Positions 15,509-24,523 of a stretch of 64,000 nucleotides of DNA are shown piece after piece. Made by a program: the position numbers and the translations under genes. The stretch spans positions 186,001-250,000 of the forward strand of contig CAIYWC010000097.1 of assembly GCA_903929795.1 (NCBI GenBank), read 5' to 3'. The notes under the pieces were generated by a model. It was not told the DNA's origin and did no database searches. It saw only the letters and a list, made by a program, of their open reading frames with translations. The DNA comes from an uncultured Myxococcales bacterium. Its GTDB lineage: Bacteria; Myxococcota_A; UBA9042. The stretch's first letter is position 1; the number at the start of each line of letters is the position of its first letter.

Positions 15509-17077
15509 TTACCAATTGCCGCGCAGCGCCAGCTGGCCCTGCACGCCGGCGACCGCCGAAGCCGGCGTGCCATCCGCTGCATCATACGCGTGGCCCGGCA
15601 GCAGCACGCCCGCATCCGCCCGCGCGAGCAGCGACAAACCAAACACGAGCGGCTGGTTCCACTCGATCGCGGTATCGAATTCCGTGCCGAGATCCTGCTG
15701 GTGCTTGGCGCCGCGCGGACCCGCCGGCACGCCGCCCGCCATGTAGGTCTGGAACGGATCCGCGACCTCGTTCGGCGAACGCGCGAGCACCGCGCCAACC
15801 ATCAGCGCAAGACGCTTGGTTGCCTCGATGCGCACGACCGGGTGCAGGTACATCGCCTGCGTGACGGCGCCATGCGTGTCCACGTGCTCCACGCCCGCCG
15901 GCGCGCCATTGGTGTAGCGCGGATCGCCCAAATTGCTCATGGTATTGCGGGATTGCTGGCGCATGTACTGCGAAAACAGCACCAGGCCGACGTGGTAGTC
16001 GCTGGCGAACTGGAAGTTGTGCAGGGTGCTGTCAAAAGGCCGATCGTCGCCCGACGCAATGCCGCCTTCCAGGCGGATCTTGATGGACTTGTGCGCGGCC
16101 TCGCCGCGGATGACGCCGCCCCATTGCGCGATGTCCAGGTGGTCCGGCTGGGTGATCGTGCGCAGCCACGTCGTTGTGCCCGAGACCACGGCGACTTCGC
16201 CGGCGAGACCGAGTTTCCAGCCCGTGTTGGTGAACGTGCTGTAGCTGGCGTATGCGTCGCCGATCCACGCGTTCATGCCCAGGCCCGCGGCGTCCAGCTG
16301 GTCGCGCTTCACGCCGTAGACGCCGGCCTGGAGCTCCTTGCCGCGGTACAGGACCGCCGCAACCCAGTTGTGCGCCACGTCGCTGTCGGTGCGCGCCAGA
16401 TCGTCTTGCCGCACGCGGTCGTAGGCCACGGCAATCGCCAGCGGAAATGCATCCAGCGGATCGCCGTGCTGAAAGATCGCCGCGGGCAAAATCGCGTACT
16501 GGACGCGGTCGACAATGGTGCCGCCGTGCTTCATGCCGAACTGCATCGGATCGTCTTCGCCATTTTGTGCCACGATGCCGAGGCCCCACTGCGAGACGGT
16601 GCGCCCGGCGCCGATCCGGCCAGCCAGCGTGGTGGCTTCGGCGAAGGCCTTGCGCATCGTGAAGCCGTCCGGCGTGTCCACGGTGTCGTTGGACTGGCGG
16701 AAATCGGCCTGCACCTGCGCGGCGAGGCTGCGGACAAAACCGGTCGGCTGGGCATATTCGACGTCGCCGCCGAGCCGCAGCCGGTGCTCGCCCGTGTCGC
16801 TTGCGCCCAGCCGCGACGGGTCGGGCGAATTGACCTCGATCGGCGTGACGTGTTCGCCGGCGAGGCGCCAACTGCCGTCGATATGCCAGCGCAAGCCAGA
16901 GCGCAGCGGTGCCTCATCGGTCGCCGTTGCGTCCTGCCCGTCCGCCACCGCTTCGATGTCCGCTGCGTGACCCGCCACCGGCGAGATGAACAGGCCGACG
17001 AGTCCGACTAGACCCGCGCGCAACCAATTGGAAGCACTCGTCAAAGCGAGTGCAGGCCAGCCGCCCGATGATGCCAT
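15509..17077 (-). CDS. Outer-membrane beta-barrel protein
   Basis: 522 residues. An N-terminal hydrophobic signal peptide ends near AGHAAD. The rest alternates short hydrophobic and polar segments typical of transmembrane strands (LRLRLGGDVEY, VQADFRQS, GRIGAGRTVSQWGLG) and ends with Trp, as outer-membrane proteins usually end in an aromatic residue. The segment with KAFAEATTLAGRIGAGR and SQWGLGIVAQNG is reminiscent of the TIGR04551-type barrel proteins of Deltaproteobacteria; this is from memory and needs a profile search. First gene of a two-gene operon with the lipase-like lipoprotein, suggesting uptake or export of its substrate or product. Confidence 0.72.
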   Translation of the reverse strand: MASSGGWPALALTSASNWLRAGLVGLVGLFISPVAGHAADIEAVADGQDATATDEAPLRSGLRWHIDGSWRLAGEHVTPIEVNSPDPSRLGASDTGEHRLRLGGDVEYAQPTGFVRSLAAQVQADFRQSNDTVDTPDGFTMRKAFAEATTLAGRIGAGRTVSQWGLGIVAQNGEDDPMQFGMKHGGTIVDRVQYAILPAAIFQHGDPLDAFPLAIAVAYDRVRQDDLARTDSDVAHNWVAAVLYRGKELQAGVYGVKRDQLDAAGLGMNAWIGDAYASYSTFTNTGWKLGLAGEVAVVSGTTTWLRTITQPDHLDIAQWGGVIRGEAAHKSIKIRLEGGIASGDDRPFDSTLHNFQFASDYHVGLVLFSQYMRQQSRNTMSNLGDPRYTNGAPAGVEHVDTHGAVTQAMYLHPVVRIEATKRLALMVGAVLARSPNEVADPFQTYMAGGVPAGPRGAKHQQDLGTEFDTAIEWNQPLVFGLSLLARADAGVLLPGHAYDAADGTPASAVAGVQGQLALRGNW

Positions 17078-17207
17078 GATGCCCCCACCGCAACGCCAAC
17101 GTGGGCGCCCGCGCCGCGAAGGCTACGCTGGACCGGCCGGCAAGGCAAACGCGCGGCATCCGGCGGCTCGGCCGGTGACGCAATCGTGATGGGGAAGCGA
17201 GGTGTCG

Positions 17208-17263
17208 GTGTCCCCGCGGCTGCATCGGGGTTGGGGAGGGGAGGGCAGCAGCCGCGGGGACAC
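17208..17263. terminator. Perfect 16-bp hairpin after the phasin-like gene
   Basis: GTGTCCCCGCGGCTGC (17208-17223) and GCAGCCGCGGGGACAC (17248-17263) are exact reverse complements separated by 24 bases. It begins 18 bp past the stop at 17282 on the minus strand. There is no clear T-run, so it may act as a Rho-assisted terminator or a 3'-end stabiliser. Confidence 0.5.
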
Positions 17264-17281
17264 TCGAGGGGTGGGCAAGGA

Positions 17282-17797
17282 CTACGCCTCGGCGGGCGGA
17301 TCGTCCTTGCGCGCGCGACGCCGGGCTGGCGCGGCGTCCTTGATTTCAGCTTGCGGCCAGTGCGTGGCGAGCTCGGCGCGCAGGGCGGCGATCTCCTCCA
17401 GCACCTGCGCGGTCTGCCGCGCGGTGGCCACGCCGGCGACGGTCAGCACGTCATCGCGCACATCCGCCGGCAGCTTGAGCCAAGCGTGGAGCACCGTGGA
17501 AGGCGACACCTTCGCGTGCAGATCCGCGGTCGGCAGCTTGGCCAGCAGCGCCTCAACGCGTTGCGTCACGTCGTCTTTCTCGGCGCGGGCTTTGTCCTGC
17601 GCCTTCTCGACCAGCGTCACCGCCATGCCCTGCCAATCGACCAAGTGCGCCTGCGCTCGCTGCGCGCGCTCGTGGAATTCCGACCGCACCTTGGTACGCG
17701 CCGCATCCACGCGCTCGGCCATGTGGACAGCGGCGGGAAAGCGCTTGAGCGCTTCAGGCAGGGGTGCTTTCGACCCAGTCGCGTTCGCGGTGTTCAT
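17282..17797 (-). CDS. Phasin-like amphipathic helical protein (hypothetical)
   Basis: 171 residues, no signal peptide, one predicted long amphipathic helix (about 15-90) rich in Ala, Glu, Lys and Arg, then a second helical segment (VLEEIAALRAELATHWPQA) and a basic tail RRRARKDD. Composition and length resemble phasins or other granule/nucleoid-coating proteins, but I cannot assign a family; the similarity is by character, not by motif. Its upstream region carries a sigma70-like promoter overlapped by two near-identical palindromes, so expression is probably controlled by a TetR-type repressor. No PHA synthase is present in the window. Confidence 0.6.
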   Translation of the reverse strand: MNTANATGSKAPLPEALKRFPAAVHMAERVDAARTKVRSEFHERAQRAQAHLVDWQGMAVTLVEKAQDKARAEKDDVTQRVEALLAKLPTADLHAKVSPSTVLHAWLKLPADVRDDVLTVAGVATARQTAQVLEEIAALRAELATHWPQAEIKDAAPARRRARKDDPPAEA

Positions 17798-17842
17798 TGC
17801 GTTCTCCTCAGCGGCCCGGGGTTTGGCCGCCGCGTTGAACCC

Positions 17843-17892
17843 AAGATAACGCAGCGCGTCATTGTGTCAAGCACAAAATAACGCAGCGCGTT
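17843..17892 (-). promoter_or_regulatory. Promoter with two palindromic operators
   Basis: On the minus strand, TTGACA (17865-17870), a 16-base spacer and TATCTT (17843-17848) form a promoter about 45 bp before the ATG at 17797. Two copies of the palindrome TAACGC-AGC-GCGTTA cover it: a perfect copy at 17879-17893 and one with a single mismatch at 17847-17861. They lie 32 bp apart (three helical turns), one just upstream of the -35 and one across the spacer and -10 edge. This is a typical arrangement for a dimeric repressor binding two sites. Confidence 0.65.
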
Positions 17893-17931
17893 AGAAAAAG
17901 TTTCAAATCCCTAAAATTATTGGCGTATTTT

Positions 17932-18426
17932 CTACTGGCGGCCCAGCTGTCGCAGCACTTTGGGCTCATATACCGCGAGCAGCCGCCCGCCGCTTGGCCC
18001 CCGCACGTCCAGGACTGCGACGCCCGCCTTCTTCAGCGCGGTCAGTGGCTGGACGGCGCCCACCAGCCGGGCGATGAGCGCGTCCAGCTCCGGCGCATGA
18101 CCGACAATCAGCGTCGACCGTGCCCCGCTCGCCTCGATCGCCGCTACCGCGCTGTCGACCGGCTGCTCTGGCGCCAGGGCGTCCAGCGCCTCCACGTTCG
18201 CCCGCGTCACACCCAGCGGCTCGGCGGCGATGGCCGCTGTTTGCACCGCGCGCAGGTGCGGGCTCGTCAGCACGCGCTCCACGTGCACGCCCAGACGCAC
18301 CAGCCCGAGCACGGCCAGCCGCGTCCGCTCACTGCCATCCGCGGTCAGCGGCCGCTCCGGATCGGACGGCGCCGCCGGGTCGTGTCGATCCATCGCAACG
18401 CCGTGGCGCATCACATACAATCGCAT
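17932..18426 (-). CDS. sixA: Phosphohistidine phosphatase SixA
   Basis: 164 residues from the ATG at 18426, which begins MRLYVMRHGVA; the longer open frame adds an implausible Pro-rich leader. Histidine-phosphatase superfamily signatures: catalytic RHG at residues 7-9, TSPHLRAVQTA, and the second catalytic His in LIVGHAPEL. SixA removes phosphate from phosphohistidine on HPt domains and PTS proteins. The gene is divergent from plsC, with a shared 114-bp upstream region. Confidence 0.85.
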   Translation of the reverse strand: MRLYVMRHGVAMDRHDPAAPSDPERPLTADGSERTRLAVLGLVRLGVHVERVLTSPHLRAVQTAAIAAEPLGVTRANVEALDALAPEQPVDSAVAAIEASGARSTLIVGHAPELDALIARLVGAVQPLTALKKAGVAVLDVRGPSGGRLLAVYEPKVLRQLGRQ

Positions 18427-18540
18427 GGCAAACTCCGTCCCCCGCTGCCGGGCCGGCGGACTCTGGCAGAATGGCGCGCGGCCCGCAATCTGCAGTTGCA
18501 TCGGCGGTGGCAATCGCTATCTTTGCGCCGGAGTCAGCCC

Positions 18541-19392
18541 ATGCCCGCACGCACCAAGCAGCCCAACCTGCCCGCCATGCCGGCCATGCCGGCCGTGAAA
18601 CTGCGCGGATTTGAGCGCATTTCCGTGCCTTTTTTGGAAGCCGTCAACCGCCGCCCTGCCGTGCGCCGCGGGCTGCACAATACGCTGGGCCTGACGTTTG
18701 CCCATGTCGTCCGTTTGGTGACCGCGCCGCGCTGGCGGGTCTTCGGGCTGGCGCAGGTGCAGCAGATGGTGGCGAAAGACGGCCTCATCGTCGCCGCCAA
18801 CCACCGCTCGTTCTTTGACCTTTTCGTCGTCACGACCGCGCTGATCTTCCGCACGCGCCACGTGCGCGAAGTCGCGTTTCCGGTGCGCTCGGCGTTCTTC
18901 TACACGCATCCGCTCGGCCCGGTGCTAAACCTGTTCGTTGCGGGTGCGACCATGTGGCCGCCGGTGTTTCGCGACGCGCGCCGCCGAGAGCTAAACCCCA
19001 TTGGGTTTGAGCAGTTGGCGTACACGCTGGGCGAAGGTTGCCTGATTGGCATCCACCCGGAAGGCACGCGCAACAAGGGCGACGACCTGACCAGCTACCT
19101 GCCGCTCAAGCCGGGCTTGGGCCAGCTGATCGCAGGCTGTGCGCCGGGCGTCCTGGTCCTGCCGGTGTTCATCGGCGGGTTGAGCAATGACGTTCGTGTT
19201 GAAATTGGTCGTAGTTACGGTAAGTTGCCGCGCAGCCAGCGGCCGATTCGCGTGTGGTTTGGCGAGCCGATCCGCGCCGACGCGCTGCAGCCCACCGCGG
19301 ACGCCATGGCGATGACGGAGCTGGTCTTTGAGCGTGTTCGTGCGTTGGGCGAGGCGGACCGCGCGTGGCTGGCGAGTCAGCCGGGCCTCTGA
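18541..19392 (+). CDS. 1-acyl-sn-glycerol-3-phosphate acyltransferase (PlsC family)
   Basis: 283 residues. Start at 18541, the first ATG after the divergent gene. The acyltransferase motifs are clear: NHRSFFD (HX4D, about residues 87-93) and PEGTRNKGD (block III, about 175). The family transfers an acyl chain to the 2-position of lysophosphatidate in phospholipid synthesis at the inner membrane. It ends with TGA at 19390-19392, immediately adjacent to the convergent stop of the transglycosylase gene, leaving no intergenic bases. A PlsB homologue lies 6 kb away. Confidence 0.88.
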   Translation: MPARTKQPNLPAMPAMPAVKLRGFERISVPFLEAVNRRPAVRRGLHNTLGLTFAHVVRLVTAPRWRVFGLAQVQQMVAKDGLIVAANHRSFFDLFVVTTALIFRTRHVREVAFPVRSAFFYTHPLGPVLNLFVAGATMWPPVFRDARRRELNPIGFEQLAYTLGEGCLIGIHPEGTRNKGDDLTSYLPLKPGLGQLIAGCAPGVLVLPVFIGGLSNDVRVEIGRSYGKLPRSQRPIRVWFGEPIRADALQPTADAMAMTELVFERVRALGEADRAWLASQPGL

Positions 19393-22335
19393 CTACGGCT
19401 GCTCGTTGGGCGCGACGCTTGGCGCGCTCGGCTGGCGGTGGTCATACAGGATCGGCGGCGGCCCGGGCGGCGGCGGTGGCGGCGGCGGCGCGCTGATCTC
19501 CGGATCGCCTTCATGGCCCAAGCCGCGGTCGGGCGGCGGCGCGGCTTCGGCAGCAAAAACGGCGCCGCAATCGCCCAGAAGTCTGCGTTCTTCCTCGGCA
19601 ATCTTGCCGCGCTTGACCATCACGTCGGCGATCCAGCACAGCGTCGTCTTGGTGCTGTCGCTGACCTTGCCGTCGCGGTATTGGTGATAAAACGCCCGCG
19701 GATTGGGCACAATATCGCCCAGCCAAATTGCCTGTAGCAGCGTCAGATCGCCGGGCGCGCGGTTGAAATAGTGCTGCGAGGCCGCCTTGATGCCATAAAT
19801 CTTGGGCCCCAGCTCGATGATGTTCAGGTACAGCGCCAGCAGCTGCTGCTTGGTCAGCGACCGCTCGATCTGCCACGTGACAACGGCTTCCTGCACTTTG
19901 CGGCTGATGGTCTTTTCGCGCTCGACAAAGAACAGGTTCTTGACCAGCTGCTGGGTGATCGTCGACGCGCCGCGAACGAACCGGCCGCGCTTCAAGTTCT
20001 CGATCGCCGCGCCCTTGAACGACTCCCACGAGAAGCCGTGGTGGCCAAAAAACGCGCCGTCCTCCGTCGTCGTGAGCACTTTCACGAAGTTGGGCGAAAT
20101 CGCCTCCAGCGGCGCCCACAGGTCCGCGCCCGGCCCGGTCACGAACGTGTACAGCGTGCCGTCCTTTTGTCGCGCGTGGTGCTCGAACGGCGCGTCGAAA
20201 ATATCGAAACGGATGTATTTACCCATGCTTGTGACGCGAACGTTGCCCAGCGCAGGCTCCCATTCCAGCTTGAGCGAGCCCATGTTCGCGGTGTCCAGCA
20301 CGAGCTTGGCCTCGGCGCTCAGCTGGCCTTCACAGGTCATCCCGTCCAGCATCGGCGCGAAGCCGCGCGGTGCGGAATCCACCACGTCCTGGCACGGAAC
20401 CGTTGGAATCTTCACGGAAATTGCAAACGACGGCGCGGTCCGGAAGTGCTTCACGGCCGCCTGAACCACTGCGTGTGCCTTGCCAACGATCACCTCAGCC
20501 TCGTCCAGCTTCAGCTCATCCTTGCGCAGGTCAACCGTCAGCTTGCCGTGAGCTTCGACCGCGAGATCTTCCAGTCTTTGCCGCGAAATACGCGCGATGT
20601 CCGCGTCCAGATGCTCAACCTTGCCATGGCCTTCCAGCGTCAGCTGCCCGGTCGCAGCGGCGTACAGCATGGTCACCGCCAGGTCGCGCACCGCACCCGA
20701 CTCCTTCGGCACCAGGCTTGGTGGCAGGATCGCGGCGTACGCGGCCAGCGGCAGCCGCTCCAGCTGCATCTTCAGCTCGACGTCGCCGGTCCGCGTGTCC
20801 ACCCGGCTCTCGATCTGGTTGGTCTCCTGCCGCCCCGGCGTGTGAAAGGCCAACTCCAGCCGCGCCACGTCCTCGCCCGGCTTGCGCTCCAGCTTGGCGG
20901 AGAAGTCGCTCAGCTCGCGCGCCTGCCCGCCCGCGGCGCACTGCTCGTCGGAATAACGCGCACGGCCGCGCTCAACCGTGATCAGCGGGACCGGGATCGC
21001 CGCGACCGCCGCCTTCAGCTTGGCGAGGTTGCGCTCCAGCTTCTCCGCGCTCTGCGAAAACGTCGTGGCGAGGCCATTGCGCACCACCGCACCGTCGGGA
21101 CCTTCCGGCTTTTTCTGGTCCTTCTCCAGCTTGGCATTCTTGTCGACTTTCGAAGACTTGCCCTTCGCCGGCTTCTTGGCGGCGTCCAGCGGCAGTTCCT
21201 CCGCAGCTTCCTCGTCGTCGTCGTCCGCCGCCGCGGCTTCCTTGGGCTTTTCCTGGCGCTTGCCGACAATCACCGGCTCCTGGATCGCCACTTCCGCCAC
21301 GCGCCGCAGCAGCTGGCGCGCGAACGGCGGGATCTTGTCGCGCAGCGCGTCAGGCAGCACCGGCTCCGGGCCCGGAACGGCGCTCAGCTTGATCGCGATC
21401 TCTTGAATATCCAAGGCAAACTGGCTCGTCCCGGTCGTCTGCGCCAGCTGAACGCGGCCGAACACGACCGAACCGTCCGTTCGCGCCGTCAGCTGCCCCA
21501 CCTGAGCGCGCCAGCCGCCCATGTCGACCGCCATTTCGCCGGGCAGCCGCAGCGTCAGCTCCCCCGATCCCAGCTCTTTGCCGTCGCTTGGGCGGTCCAG
21601 CTTGCCGCTCAGCTGCACCGCATCGGTCATGCCCGCCACGCGCGCAGAAGCCTGCAGCAGCAGGTTTTGCGTCTCCGCGACCGCCGACGTGTTCTTCAGG
21701 CTCAGCGCCGCCCCCGACACGCGCAAGTGGTGCAGGTCCAGCCCGCCCAGCCGCGCCGGGGTCTGGCTCGCTTCGTCGTCAAGAGCTGCGCTCAGCTGGC
21801 GCATTTCGATGTCCGGCAGGTGCTTGGAGAGGTACTTTCGCCAACCGCCACCGTGCGCTTCCTCGTCATCCTCACGCGGCTTGAGCAGGCGGTCGATGAC
21901 GCTCTGGGCATTCCACACGCCGCTCGCGTCGCGCCGCACATACAGGTCTGGCGCCTGCAACAGGATGGTTTGCAGGTAGATTTTGGGCGAAAACAGGCCG
22001 CCGACCTCGTATTTCACCTGCAGCCGGGCGATCCGCGCAATCGGCGGGCGGTCTGGATGCGTCGCGTCGCGCACCTCGACGTTGTCCAAGGTCAGCGCGG
22101 AGAGGGGCGTAAACCAGGTGTGGCCGATCGTCAGCCGGATACCGCGTTTCTCGGCGCGCTGGACGAGGCCCGCGGTCACCTTGTCGGTCAGCAAACCGGG
22201 CAGCGCGAAGTAGAACAGCCCCGCGCCAAAGCCGCACAGCGCCGCGACGGCAATCAAGCTGCGCGCGATCCACCGGCGCGCGCCATGGCGCGGGGCGCGA
22301 GGCGTGGGCGGCGCGCTGGGCTGGGCGAAAGTCAT
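19393..22335 (-). CDS. AsmA-like / GT51 peptidoglycan transglycosylase fusion
   Basis: 980 residues. A cytoplasmic Arg-rich start and a membrane helix (about 23-47) are followed by a long periplasmic region resembling AsmA/DUF748 lipid-transfer proteins (LTIGHTWFTPLSALTLDNVEV, repeated beta segments), interrupted by a highly charged linker (DDDDEEAAEE...KGKSSKVDKNAK, about 365-425). The C-terminal 740-925 is a glycosyltransferase 51 domain: TEDGAFFGHHG (catalytic Glu near 758), GASTITQQLVKNLFF and ALYLNIIELGPKIYGI. There is no transpeptidase domain; the protein ends in a Pro-rich tail. It should polymerise lipid II like MtgA. The GT51 domain normally sits next to the membrane helix; here about 700 residues separate them. 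Confidence 0.88.
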   Translation of the reverse strand: MTFAQPSAPPTPRAPRHGARRWIARSLIAVAALCGFGAGLFYFALPGLLTDKVTAGLVQRAEKRGIRLTIGHTWFTPLSALTLDNVEVRDATHPDRPPIARIARLQVKYEVGGLFSPKIYLQTILLQAPDLYVRRDASGVWNAQSVIDRLLKPREDDEEAHGGGWRKYLSKHLPDIEMRQLSAALDDEASQTPARLGGLDLHHLRVSGAALSLKNTSAVAETQNLLLQASARVAGMTDAVQLSGKLDRPSDGKELGSGELTLRLPGEMAVDMGGWRAQVGQLTARTDGSVVFGRVQLAQTTGTSQFALDIQEIAIKLSAVPGPEPVLPDALRDKIPPFARQLLRRVAEVAIQEPVIVGKRQEKPKEAAAADDDDEEAAEELPLDAAKKPAKGKSSKVDKNAKLEKDQKKPEGPDGAVVRNGLATTFSQSAEKLERNLAKLKAAVAAIPVPLITVERGRARYSDEQCAAGGQARELSDFSAKLERKPGEDVARLELAFHTPGRQETNQIESRVDTRTGDVELKMQLERLPLAAYAAILPPSLVPKESGAVRDLAVTMLYAAATGQLTLEGHGKVEHLDADIARISRQRLEDLAVEAHGKLTVDLRKDELKLDEAEVIVGKAHAVVQAAVKHFRTAPSFAISVKIPTVPCQDVVDSAPRGFAPMLDGMTCEGQLSAEAKLVLDTANMGSLKLEWEPALGNVRVTSMGKYIRFDIFDAPFEHHARQKDGTLYTFVTGPGADLWAPLEAISPNFVKVLTTTEDGAFFGHHGFSWESFKGAAIENLKRGRFVRGASTITQQLVKNLFFVEREKTISRKVQEAVVTWQIERSLTKQQLLALYLNIIELGPKIYGIKAASQHYFNRAPGDLTLLQAIWLGDIVPNPRAFYHQYRDGKVSDSTKTTLCWIADVMVKRGKIAEEERRLLGDCGAVFAAEAAPPPDRGLGHEGDPEISAPPPPPPPPGPPPILYDHRQPSAPSVAPNEQP

Positions 22336-22477
22336 GGACGCTTATGCACCTTGACCGAAGTCGGAGATCAAAGCCGACCGTTCCGCAAAGTGGCACCGGA
22401 ATTGCGGTTTCGCGGTCCAGTCCAGGATGCAAGGCGTCTGACCGACGAACTCGGGTATTCGAGTGAGATCAACATGT

Positions 22478-22978
22478 TCAGAACGAAGCTTTGCCCGAGG
22501 CGACGACGATGCCGACGATCAGGCCGGTCGCCAGAATGACGCCCGCGGAGACCATCGCGACGGTCTTGCCGGTCGACAAATGGTCGATTTCAAAGGACTT
22601 CACTTCGGACAGCGGCAGCAGGTAGTCGCGATCGGACGCCACGAGCTGGCTGGACGCCATGGAGAAGTTGAACGCCGTGACCTGATAGCGGCGCCCGCCT
22701 TCGGATCGCACAAACAGGCGCGTATCGCGGTTGACGCCGACTTTCTCGTTCTTGTCATCCGTGACCGTGACCAGATCGTTCTCGCCGCGCTTTTCCAGCT
22801 CCGCGATCTTCTCAGGCGAGAGCACGCTCGCGGCTTTCTGGTCCTCAATCAGTGCACCGGCCGACTGCAGCTGGCGGAATTCATCCGACGGCACGCGGTA
22901 GGTGTTGTAGCAACCGGACAGGGTCGCGGCCGCCAAAGTGAGCATCGCCAGAAAAGCGGTCGGGCGCAGGTTTGGCAT
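22478..22978 (-). CDS. Small lipoprotein, unknown function
   Basis: 166 residues with lipoprotein signal TLSGC (Cys23). The mature part is charged (SPEKIAELEKRGENDLVTVTDDKNEKVGVN), contains an aromatic/beta segment (RRYQVTAFNFSMASSQLVASDRDYLLPLSEVKSFEI is split by charged turns) and ends with a hydrophobic helix GVILATGLIVGIVVASG. That helix may insert into a membrane, which is unusual for a lipid-anchored protein. Same strand as the TM2 gene upstream (72 bp gap) and probably cotranscribed. Family not recognised. Confidence 0.7.
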   Translation of the reverse strand: MPNLRPTAFLAMLTLAAATLSGCYNTYRVPSDEFRQLQSAGALIEDQKAASVLSPEKIAELEKRGENDLVTVTDDKNEKVGVNRDTRLFVRSEGGRRYQVTAFNFSMASSQLVASDRDYLLPLSEVKSFEIDHLSTGKTVAMVSAGVILATGLIVGIVVASGKASF

Positions 22979-23050
22979 CTTCTTCCTCGTTTGGGGCTTG
23001 GTCTGGCCCGCGTCAGTCGTTCCGCTCCGGAGCGGAGCATGGGTTCCAGG

Positions 23051-23869
23051 TCAGCGCTTGAGCGGTTTGCCTTGCGCGTCAGTCAGTTTGCCGGTGGCAA
23101 TCAGGACAATGTCGACGATCCACCAAATCAGCAGGCCGCCGAGCGTCAGGAATTTGGCGATTCCCAGGCCGCGATAGCCCAGGTAGAACCGGTCGATGCC
23201 AAAGATGCCGCCGGCAATCGACAGCAGCAGCGCCGTTTGCGCGTCGCGGGTCGATGCGAGCTGCTGGCCCGGCGCGGAAGCAAGCGGCTGGGCGGCTTTG
23301 GCCTGCAGCTCGACCGGCAACGCCGCCATGTAGGCCGTTGCCGGCTCTTCGTCCTGCACAAGCGCTTGTTTCAGCACCACTTTCGCGGCGGCCTTGGATG
23401 GCGGCATCTGCACGTCTTTCAGCTGATCGGGCAGCTGCATGAACGTCGTCGCCACGCTGTCACTGCCGTCATCCGCGTCCTTGGCCGCCTTCGCCGCCAC
23501 TGCGCCTGGGCGATCGGGCGCGCGCGTCAGGCCCGACGCCGTCGGCGAACTCGGCTGACCCGACGCGGTCGGGGAACTCGGCTGGATCGCCGAGATCGGC
23601 CGCGGCGCCGCGGCCTGCTCCATCGGCACTTCCAATCCCGCCATCGCCGCGAGCATCTCCGGCGTCAGCTGTACCGCCACGGTCGCTTCGCTCTCTTCGA
23701 TATTCCAAGCTCCAGTTAATTCAGGGACTTGGCCAGCCGACAGCCATTCACCCTTCTCGTCGACGTAGACGTATTCGTCCTGCGGCAAGTCGCCCCGCCG
23801 CGCCATCTCGCGCAGGTCGGCGACCGCAAACGGGGTCGAAGTGCCATCGCGATGGAGGTGGAAAGCCAT
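23051..23869 (-). CDS. GYF_2-like / TM2-domain membrane protein
   Basis: 272 residues from the ATG at 23869; an ATG at 23917 is also in frame. The first 55 residues (FHLHRDGTSTPFAVADLREM, GDLPQDEYVYVDEKGEW) look like a GYF_2 domain, a small fold common at the N-terminus of bacterial membrane proteins. A Pro/Ser/Ala linker has a duplicated SSPTASGQP-type unit. The C-terminus is a TM2 domain with two helices and the conserved GIDRFYLGYRGLGIAKFLT between them, then WWIVDIVLIATGKLTDAQG. Role unknown; TM2 proteins are small inner-membrane proteins. Confidence 0.8.
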   Translation of the reverse strand: MAFHLHRDGTSTPFAVADLREMARRGDLPQDEYVYVDEKGEWLSAGQVPELTGAWNIEESEATVAVQLTPEMLAAMAGLEVPMEQAAAPRPISAIQPSSPTASGQPSSPTASGLTRAPDRPGAVAAKAAKDADDGSDSVATTFMQLPDQLKDVQMPPSKAAAKVVLKQALVQDEEPATAYMAALPVELQAKAAQPLASAPGQQLASTRDAQTALLLSIAGGIFGIDRFYLGYRGLGIAKFLTLGGLLIWWIVDIVLIATGKLTDAQGKPLKR

Positions 23870-23990
23870 GGTTTTGCCGTGGAATTCGTAACGTTGGAGG
23901 CTGCTTCGTACGCCCAATCGGCCGTCGCGCCGACTGCCGACAAGTTATCCGCGGAGTCCGCGCCCGCGTCAATCTCTGCTTTCGCGCAGG

Positions 23991-24512
23991 CTAGCCTTCC
24001 AGGCCCTTCAAGCGCTTCAGATCCTGCATGACCTTGTGGTATTCGACTTCCCAATTCTGCGTGCCTTCCTGCAAGTTCTTGATTCGACGGCGAACTTCCT
24101 GGTCCAGATCGTCGTCCACGTGCAGGTGGCGGTTCATCACGTCGCGCAGGGTTTTGCGCAGCGTGTGGTCCTCGGCATACACTTCTTCGACGTGGCGGCT
24201 GTGAAACAGCGCCTCGATGCACTGCTTGGTCAGGTAGTCGACCGCGCGATCGCCCACGCCAAAACCGCGTTCTTCCGCGAGCTTCTGTTTGATCTTGTTG
24301 ACCTGGTTGAACTCCAGGCCGTCGCGCGAAATCAGGTCGCGGGCGCGATCGGTCACTTCGCGATCGGCGCGGATGTACTCACGCAGCACGCTCTCGATGT
24401 CCAGCACGACTTCGCTGACCATTTCGGGCAGCACTTCGATGTCGCCGCTCGCGCTGAGCACGTCGACCATGTCTTTGGCGATCGCTGAGACCTTGCCGGG
24501 ATACAACCTCAT
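23991..24512 (-). CDS. DUF507 family protein
   Basis: 173 residues beginning MRLYPGKVSAIAKDMVDVL, the standard start of DUF507 proteins of Deltaproteobacteria and related phyla. Cytoplasmic, all-helical, highly charged, no signal peptide. The family usually has about 90 residues per unit. Here there seem to be two related halves, since VEEVYAEDHTLRKTLRDVMNRHL in the second half resembles the first, as in the double-length members. Function unknown. The 5' untranslated region carries an inverted repeat (24524-24593). Confidence 0.8.
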   Translation of the reverse strand: MRLYPGKVSAIAKDMVDVLSASGDIEVLPEMVSEVVLDIESVLREYIRADREVTDRARDLISRDGLEFNQVNKIKQKLAEERGFGVGDRAVDYLTKQCIEALFHSRHVEEVYAEDHTLRKTLRDVMNRHLHVDDDLDQEVRRRIKNLQEGTQNWEVEYHKVMQDLKRLKGLEG

Positions 24513-24523
24513 GTTTCTGACTC

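Noticed and set aside
14066-17011. 981-codon open frame antisense to the lipase-like and beta-barrel genes
   Set aside because: No start signal or family motif; Arg/His-rich product typical of a high-GC shadow frame.
19771-22539. 922-codon open frame antisense to the transglycosylase gene
   Set aside because: The opposite strand has clear GT51 motifs; this frame is Arg/Gln/His-rich noise.
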